NCBI GenBank assembly: GCA_013288685.1
Contig: JABDBM010000026.1
Span: forward strand, 1 to 46,146
Length of the DNA stretch: 46,146 nucleotides
Direction: 5' to 3'
From: Bacteroidota bacterium
GTDB lineage: Bacteria; Bacteroidota; Bacteroidia; Sphingobacteriales; Sphingobacteriaceae
Both the position numbers and the translations under genes were made by a program. The notes beneath the pieces were generated by a model. The model was not told the origin of the DNA and ran no database searches. It saw nothing but the letters and a program-made list of their open reading frames with translations. Below, in pieces: positions 41,602-46,146 of the stretch. Position 1 is the stretch's first letter. The number at the start of each line of letters is the position of its first letter.

Positions 41602-41820
41602 ATGGGATTCACCGGCTCGGCCCTTTTCATTTTTGCATTGATCCTGGCAATTGTCGGGTTTATTTCTTTTTTTATCGCCTCGAGGGTGCGCAGACAATTG
41701 GCCACAATCGGCGTTAAATATGCAAAGGCGATAGCGGTTGTTACATTTATCGTGAGTTTCCTGTTAATATTTGTGGTGATCCTCGTTGTGATTGCCTATA
41801 GCTTTCCGTTCGAAAGATAG
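41602..41820 (+). CDS. Small two-helix membrane protein (paralog 1)
   Basis: A 72-residue protein with two membrane helices (about 5-26 and 44-68) and a basic cytosolic loop, FFIASRVRRQLATIGVKYAK. It ends in FER. It is similar in layout and loop to the protein at 41917 (FIISSKVRKQLNDGG, KHAK, terminal FER), so the two are tandem paralogs. No known family is recognised. Confidence 0.65.
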   Translation: MGFTGSALFIFALILAIVGFISFFIASRVRRQLATIGVKYAKAIAVVTFIVSFLLIFVVILVVIAYSFPFER

Positions 41821-41916
41821 CCCTGCGGATATTCAACGCCCTTCATCCAATCAAAATATTTAACGAGCAATAAATTACCACGATCTCCGTTGGATGTTCA
41901 CCTTTAAATACCATTT

Positions 41917-42123
41917 ATGGAACTGCTTTTCCTACTGTTAATCGGCAACATAGCTATCCCACTTATCGCAGCTTTTATAATTTCATCAAAAGTGCGGAAA
42001 CAGTTAAATGATGGAGGCAATAAACATGCAAAAGTTATCAGTATTGCTGCTTTTATTGGCTGCTTTGCGCTAACATTTTGTGCCACTTATTGGGCATCAA
42101 GCTTTGTTCACTTTGAGCGATAA
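41917..42123 (+). CDS. Small two-helix membrane protein (paralog 2)
   Basis: A 68-residue protein with two hydrophobic segments (about 5-22 and 42-62), a basic loop (SSKVRKQLNDGGNKHAK) and the terminal FER shared with the protein at 41602. Its last 27 nt overlap the 3' end of the DUF2306 gene on the opposite strand. The paralogy with its neighbour is the main support for it being real. Confidence 0.6.
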   Translation: MELLFLLLIGNIAIPLIAAFIISSKVRKQLNDGGNKHAKVISIAAFIGCFALTFCATYWASSFVHFER

Positions 42124-42768
42124 TACCGGAGACGCTTTCTTCTTCACAGGCATTCGTATCAGCCACTCCGCAAACAGTAAATTGGGAACAAAGCCCATCC
42201 ATGCATCAATCATATACAAATGCAGCGGATCGATATAAACAAAACTGGATATAACTATCTTCCACATCCTTAACGTAACTGCTGAAAGTGTAAGGGCATA
42301 GCTCCGCATCATAAATTGTTTATGGGCAATAATATCTCTGCTTTTAGCGGCGGCTACTCCTTTGTAGGTAAACCAAAACCACAAACAATCTAAAACTACA
42401 AAAGCGGTTTTGGCAGGCAGGTGCCCGTTGGCGTAAACCGCCATAATCATGGCGGCCGGGAAGTTAATCAGCAGCACATCATACGCATATATTTTGCCCA
42501 TTAACCGGTGAAACCTGCGATAAGTTTTTAAAATATAAGTGGAAAACTGTGTAAACCCTGCAAGGAGTGCAAATATAATAGTGAAAACATGGGTATAAAA
42601 TGCGATTTTCCAGGGGAGGATGTGGATATAATCTTGTTTAAATTTCAGAAAACCGATATTATCCTGCATGGGGTAATAGCGCACAATGCCCCGGAGCATT
42701 AAAAAAGTGGCCACACAAAGCAGCAGGTAAACAATAAAGGTCTTAAAGATGTATTTTAGGACTTCCAT
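42097..42768 (-). CDS. DUF2306 membrane protein
   Basis: A 223-residue polytopic membrane protein with about six helices. DUF2306 features are the YTHVFTIIFALLAGFTQFS helix, RRFHRLMGKIYAYDVL (conserved HRxxGKxY) and the later HKQFMMRSYALTLSAVTLR. The conserved His residues suggest heme or quinone contact, but function is unproven. It is downstream of the DinB/YfiT gene on the same strand; a palindrome separates them. Confidence 0.88.
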   Translation of the reverse strand: MEVLKYIFKTFIVYLLLCVATFLMLRGIVRYYPMQDNIGFLKFKQDYIHILPWKIAFYTHVFTIIFALLAGFTQFSTYILKTYRRFHRLMGKIYAYDVLLINFPAAMIMAVYANGHLPAKTAFVVLDCLWFWFTYKGVAAAKSRDIIAHKQFMMRSYALTLSAVTLRMWKIVISSFVYIDPLHLYMIDAWMGFVPNLLFAEWLIRMPVKKKASPVLSLKVNKA

Positions 42769-42782
42769 GATCGCACTTGAGT

Positions 42783-42816
42783 AAACTTACGAAGTAATTA
42801 ACGACTTCGTAAGTTT
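42783..42816. terminator. Palindrome copy 2 (AAACTTACGAAGT), probable terminator of the DinB gene
   Basis: The 13-nt arms 42783-42795 and 42804-42816 are perfect complements around an 8-nt loop. The core ACTTACGAAGT is shared with the palindrome at 1858-1890. It lies 18 nt past the DinB/YfiT stop on the minus strand. Confidence 0.6.
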
Positions 42817-42833
42817 TTCCCGGGAAGTGATAT

Positions 42834-43364
42834 CTAAAAATTCTTACTTGTTTCAGTAATATGCGCCAAATGGTGCTTGCTATGCCAGGCATATAATGCC
42901 AGCGCTAATTTTAAGTGTAAAACCTTGCCCGATTGCGGGTTTACAAAAGTGCGGCCCCAATCATCTTCGTTAAAACTTTCGAGCAAAACGGCCCAGTGCT
43001 GATGTATTCCTTCCAATATTTTTAACGACGATTCAATGGGCATGCGGTAATCGGCCAATAAAGCCCAATCTGCTTCTTCGTAGGGTTTTATGGTCGCATT
43101 TTCTTCGGTAAGTGCCCATTTAAAACGCAATAACGAGTTCATGTGACTATCGGCCACATGGTGCACTACCTGCCTTAATGTCCACCCGCCGGTACGATAC
43201 GGGGTATCCAGCTGGCTTTCTGTTAAGCTAATAGTAGCCTGCCGTAATTTGCCGGGCAAATCTTTTATCGTCTTAATCCAACCCCTTACATCCTCGCTGG
43301 TATAGGACACCGGGGCGTTGAATGTCCCGATCGGATACTTCATTTGTTCGTCTGTCATCGTCAT
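42834..43364 (-). CDS. DinB/YfiT-family metal-dependent transferase
   Basis: A 176-residue four-helix-bundle protein of the DinB superfamily. The metal-binding His pattern is visible: HHVADSH (68, 69, 74) and a C-terminal AWHSKHHLAHI. The closest characterised relatives are YfiT-type bacillithiol or other thiol transferases and hydrolases, e.g. with FKWALTEENATIKPYEEADWA as the typical central segment. Start ATG 43364 is chosen; 43358 and 43343 are later alternatives. The thiol cofactor of this organism cannot be told here. Confidence 0.85.
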   Translation of the reverse strand: MTMTDEQMKYPIGTFNAPVSYTSEDVRGWIKTIKDLPGKLRQATISLTESQLDTPYRTGGWTLRQVVHHVADSHMNSLLRFKWALTEENATIKPYEEADWALLADYRMPIESSLKILEGIHQHWAVLLESFNEDDWGRTFVNPQSGKVLHLKLALALYAWHSKHHLAHITETSKNF

Positions 43365-43449
43365 AAAAAAAATTAAATTAGGTATAATTTTAATCCGCAA
43401 CAAGGTTTTGGCCTAATTTAGCGTTTTGTACCTGTATATTGAAACCCCT

Positions 43450-44799
43450 ATGACAAAAAAGCTATTCGTTATATTACTATTAACTGCTAACTGCACGTTT
43501 CTTTTTGCCCAAACCCTTAAAACCGACGTGCTGGTAATAGGCGGTGGCAACAGCGGCGTGGCAGCAGCATTGCAATGCGCCCGCAGCAAAGTAAAAACTG
43601 TGTTAATAACTGAAACCGCGTTGCTGGGCGACAGTATACCACAATCAGAAATGTTTGTCATCAACGCCAACAACAATGTACCATCGGGGATATGGGGCGA
43701 GTTCCGTTTGCGTGTACACGACCTTTATAAAGGCCAGGCAGGGTACGATACTACCTTTAATGGTCCGCTAAAACTGGAAGGTTCGGCCATAAACACGGTG
43801 CTTAAGCAGATGACGGATACTGTAAAAAAACTCACCATATACCTTAACACCCCATTTGTTGCGATAAAAAAGGACGGAGATTATTGGGACGTAAGCGTTA
43901 CCCGCGATGAAAAAACAACCATTGTAAAAGCCCGTGTAGTGATTGATGCCACACCAAACGGCGACGTAGCCACAAAAGCCGGCGCACAATTTACCGGTGT
44001 TTTTAACAATGACAAAGATAATAGCCAGACCAAATATTACCGCACCGCCATTGCCTGCGGCGAAGCATTACCGGGCCAGTTGTATACCGATGCGAACGCA
44101 GCTAAAACCAATTACCCGCAGTACCCTGCATATTGCATCCCTTTAAACGCCGTGCTGGTAAAAAATGCCGAAAATATTTTAGTGACCGAAAAGGCTGTTA
44201 GCGGGAATAAAAACATTCAATATTTGCCCCTGCAAACGGCACTTGGACAAGGCACTGCAACAGTAGCAGCTTTTTGCGCATTTTTTAAAACCACTACCGA
44301 AAAATTAAAAGTAAGGATAATACAAGGCGAATTGCTCGATTTTAAAGGCGACTTGCTGCCGTTTACCGATATTGCACCCAGGGACCCCAACTGGCGTGCC
44401 ATACAACAAATAGCCGCTACAGGCTTACTCAAAGGCGTGCAACAGGTGAGTAACAATAAAGCAATGTTTTTTTTTAAGCCCGACTCGTTAGTTAATACTG
44501 CCGAAGTAAAACCTGTGTTAACTGAAATTTATACACGGGCGTTCTTGTGGTTTAGTAAAGAAAAAACAGGTGAAAAATTTACTGTTGGCAACTTGCTATC
44601 GTTTATAAGCGATTATACGTTAACCGACCCCACCCTGCTAAACTCCAAAACACAAAAAGCCTGGAAAAGTCAATATAAGTTTACTACTGATTTTGATTTG
44701 AACCACCCGGTGACACGGCGCGAATTTGCGGTGCTGGCTAATAAATTTTTAAATCCCTTTGCCCGCACGGTTGATTTACAGGGCGCGGTGGTTAATTGA
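43450..44799 (+). CDS. Secreted FAD-dependent oxidoreductase with a C-terminal SLH-like region
   Basis: A 449-residue protein with signal peptide MTKKLFVILLLTANCTFLFA. The Rossmann FAD-binding motif VIGGGNSGVAAALQCA follows at once (about 28-43), typical of the FAD_oxidored family. From about 305 to 362 the sequence FTDIAPRDPNWRAIQQIAAT, GLLKGV, and FKPDSLVNTAEV follows the S-layer homology pattern; a second partial copy (PVTRREFAVLANKFLNPF) is near the C terminus. SLH-type modules anchor proteins to cell-wall polymers in other phyla. Substrate and localisation are unknown. Confidence 0.82.
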   Translation: MTKKLFVILLLTANCTFLFAQTLKTDVLVIGGGNSGVAAALQCARSKVKTVLITETALLGDSIPQSEMFVINANNNVPSGIWGEFRLRVHDLYKGQAGYDTTFNGPLKLEGSAINTVLKQMTDTVKKLTIYLNTPFVAIKKDGDYWDVSVTRDEKTTIVKARVVIDATPNGDVATKAGAQFTGVFNNDKDNSQTKYYRTAIACGEALPGQLYTDANAAKTNYPQYPAYCIPLNAVLVKNAENILVTEKAVSGNKNIQYLPLQTALGQGTATVAAFCAFFKTTTEKLKVRIIQGELLDFKGDLLPFTDIAPRDPNWRAIQQIAATGLLKGVQQVSNNKAMFFFKPDSLVNTAEVKPVLTEIYTRAFLWFSKEKTGEKFTVGNLLSFISDYTLTDPTLLNSKTQKAWKSQYKFTTDFDLNHPVTRREFAVLANKFLNPFARTVDLQGAVVN

Positions 44800-44818
44800 A
44801 CTGACATCCAACTTTTTT

Positions 44819-44940
44819 ACCACAGAGGGCACAAAGATTTCACAGAGAACACGGAGTTTTTTATGGTGACGAAAGAGTCACAAGGGCTACAAAGTATTTT
44901 TTCTCTGTGGCCTTTGTGCAATCTTTGCGGCCTCCGTGGT
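44819..44940. repeat. Word-type inverted repeat (ACCACAGAGGGCACAAAG) before the sigma factor gene
   Basis: The left arm 44819-44856 (ACCACAGAGGGCACAAAG, CACAGAGAACACGGAG) pairs with 44900-44940 (CTCTGTGGCCTTTGTGCAAT and CTCCGTGGT). It sits between the convergent FAD oxidoreductase and sigma factor genes, where terminators are expected on both strands. Confidence 0.8.
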
Positions 44941-44955
44941 TAATAATTCAACAAA

Positions 44956-45564
44956 CTATCCCGCCAGGCAATGTTCTTCCCTCGCGGTAAGCTGATTCAC
45001 CATATCTTTTAAAATAGCACGTGCGCGGCAAAGGTTAGTGCGTGATAACAGTTCACTAATGCCCAATGTTTTGCCAATTTCCTGGTGCGAATAGCCTTCA
45101 ATGGCGTACATATTAAAAACCGAACGGTACATTTGCGGCAGTTTCTGTATCATTTTTAACAGATCTTTCACCTCCAGTCCGTGGGCGTTATAGCCGTTGC
45201 CTGCAGAGGCGGTATCTTCGGTAAAATCCTCCACCAACACCAATGGCTTTAATTTGCGGTAGCGCGATATAGCGCAATGCACCATAATGCGGCGAATCCA
45301 TCCTTCCAGGTTTCCCTCGCCACGGAATTTATGGGCGTTGTTGAACATCTTAATGAAACCTTCCTGTAATATATCCTGGGCTTCGTCTTTATCATGAGCA
45401 TAGCGCATGCATACAGCCAACATACGGGGCGCTAAAGTTTTATATAACAATTCTTGTTGTTTACGGTCGTTTTCGAGGCATCCTGCCCACATTTCGGCTA
45501 AACGGTTATCGGTAGTCATCATCGCGTTATTGTTTGATGATACCATGCCAATATTGATACCCAT
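44956..45564 (-). CDS. ECF-family RNA polymerase sigma factor
   Basis: A 202-residue sigma-70 family factor with region 2 (about 40-105: ELLYKTLAPRMLAVCMRYAH, DEAQDILQEGFIKMFNNAHKF) and region 4 (about 145-195: LPQMYRSVFNMYAIEGYSHQEIGKTLG). The helix-turn-helix recognition stretch reads LGISELLSRTNLCRARA, where most relatives have ISEGTSKSNLSRARA, so the -35 recognition may be altered. No anti-sigma gene follows it. The N terminus (MGINIGMVSSNNNAMM) is longer than the conserved part; a later Met is possible. Confidence 0.9.
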   Translation of the reverse strand: MGINIGMVSSNNNAMMTTDNRLAEMWAGCLENDRKQQELLYKTLAPRMLAVCMRYAHDKDEAQDILQEGFIKMFNNAHKFRGEGNLEGWIRRIMVHCAISRYRKLKPLVLVEDFTEDTASAGNGYNAHGLEVKDLLKMIQKLPQMYRSVFNMYAIEGYSHQEIGKTLGISELLSRTNLCRARAILKDMVNQLTAREEHCLAG

Positions 45565-45608
45565 TTTATATTTATTTGATTTTCAGGCAAGTAATAAAAA
45601 ATGACTCT

Positions 45609-45652
45609 ACGAAACTGTTCGTTTTCGTACGGTTAGCGTACAGAGACGGACG
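45609..45652. promoter_or_regulatory. GTACG inverted repeat in the sigma factor leader
   Basis: GTACG (45627-45631) and CGTAC (45637-45641) flank 5 nt, within a wider stretch of related half-sites. It lies about 65 nt upstream of the sigma factor ATG, where an operator would be expected. Confidence 0.3.
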
Positions 45653-45660
45653 ATTTTCTC

Positions 45661-45798
45661 CTAATTGATTAGTATTTGTTTGGGGATTACAGTGATTTTC
45701 TGCGGGGATATGTTTAGCGATGTTGCCGCAATTTTTATTAATGCCGCTTCATCCTCCTGTTGCCCTGGCGGACATACAATTTCAATTTCTTTCGTCAT
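45661..45798 (-). pseudogene. Possible N-terminal remnant of a FAD-dependent dehydrogenase (COG2509-like)
   Basis: A 45-codon frame, MTKEIEIVCPPGQQEDEAAL and on to ITVIPKQILIN, followed by a stop. Its opening resembles the short N-terminal domain that precedes the FAD domain in COG2509 proteins (MTKEIEI..P.....A). The FAD part is absent and the sigma factor gene follows. TACCTTTG (minus strand, 45830-45837) is a plausible -7 box about 32 nt upstream. It could also be a genuine short peptide gene; the family call is tentative. Confidence 0.35.
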
Positions 45799-45918
45799 GC
45801 TTGATGCCGGGTTTTTATCCCGGATGAGGCAAAGGTAGGGATTTTGTTTTTGGGGATTACGGTGATTTTAGAATTGATGGTGGTGATTTGTTGGCAACTC
45901 AATTTGCACCTCAAAGCA

Positions 45919-46146
45919 TTACAGGTTTCTTTTTCGCAATAAGTGAACAAAATGAATAAAAAGATAAGCTGAGAGAACACAATAGGCGATGACAAAGATA
46001 GATCCGGATATTTTTTGAATTTTACCGCCATTTTTAAAAGAATTGTAATTATCAATGTATTTCATTTTATAAATAAACAGATAGTACAGGAATGAAAATG
46101 AAAACAATGGCGGTAAAACTTCGGTCATGCCAGTAAAAATTAGTCT
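45919..46146 (-). CDS. Membrane protein, C-terminal fragment
   Basis: An open frame of 75 codons that reaches the window edge without a stop upstream, so the start is outside or near the edge (an internal ATG at 46128 is possible). Two hydrophobic segments (PPLFSFSFLYYLFIY and SGSIFVIAYCVLSAYLFIHF) and a basic end (LLRKRNL) indicate a membrane protein. No family is recognised. The stretch between it and the remnant at 45661 holds a repeated TGGGGATTAC segment. Confidence 0.45.
   Translation of the reverse strand, partial: RLIFTGMTEVLPPLFSFSFLYYLFIYKMKYIDNYNSFKNGGKIQKISGSIFVIAYCVLSAYLFIHFVHLLRKRNL

Overview
The window looks like a chromosomal segment of a Bacteroidota member close to Mucilaginibacter or Pedobacter (Sphingobacteriaceae). 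The evidence is a fused lpxC/fabZ gene, the type IX secretion regulator PorX, several TAnnTTTG promoter boxes 5-15 nt before start codons, near absence of Shine-Dalgarno sequences, and lineage-typical families (DUF4142, DUF2306, DUF4350, YtxH and CarboxypepD_reg-like proteins). There is no rRNA, tRNA, CRISPR array, insertion sequence or prophage. This is core and housekeeping DNA whose intergenic regions are full of short inverted repeats.

Layout. 1-3538 (minus): the start of a secreted protein, alanine dehydrogenase, TsaE, PorX. 3766-9199 (plus): an HD phosphohydrolase, lpxD, lpxC/fabZ, lpxA (lipid A synthesis, with FabZ for fatty acid elongation), then an ABC ATPase. 9252-15240: a lipoprotein, a catalytic-domain-less L,D-transpeptidase-like protein, a tandem universal stress protein, a PNPOx-fold flavoprotein, an orphan receiver protein, a YycJ-type metallo-hydrolase, YceH and a DUF4142 protein. 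15303-15451: a candidate structured RNA ending in a strong terminator, before a divergent peptide deformylase. 16078-20769: an Omp85-type barrel, an acyltransferase, serine dehydratase, and a CD225/DUF2752 pair. 20780-28126: RDD diverging from SpoIIM, a membrane protein, DUF4129, DUF4350, MoxR and DUF58, a conserved cluster of unclear function. 28538-33340: small proteins, a MscS channel, groEL/groES, a nitrilase-family amidase. 33566-40133: M16 peptidase, canonical peptide deformylase, a CarboxypepD_reg-like protein, an Nfu-type scaffold and an Mrp ATPase (Fe-S assembly), an SGNH lipoprotein, an AI-2E family transporter. 40302-42123: YtxH, a holin-superfamily protein and small membrane proteins. 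42097-46146: DUF2306, DinB/YfiT, a secreted FAD oxidoreductase with an SLH-like tail, an ECF sigma factor, and a possible gene remnant.

The strongest unexplained signal is in the gaps. At least a dozen intergenic regions hold long imperfect inverted repeats whose arms are built from reiterated, drifting 6-14 nt words. The word differs between loci but some recur: an AGATTAGAGGTTGGAG type at three sites and a CACAGAGAACACGGAG type at about four. Several elements start inside a stop codon, and one supplies a start codon. Two further elements (32307-32452, 33349-33491) resemble REP/BIME elements, and an ACTTACGAAGT palindrome occurs twice as a probable terminator.
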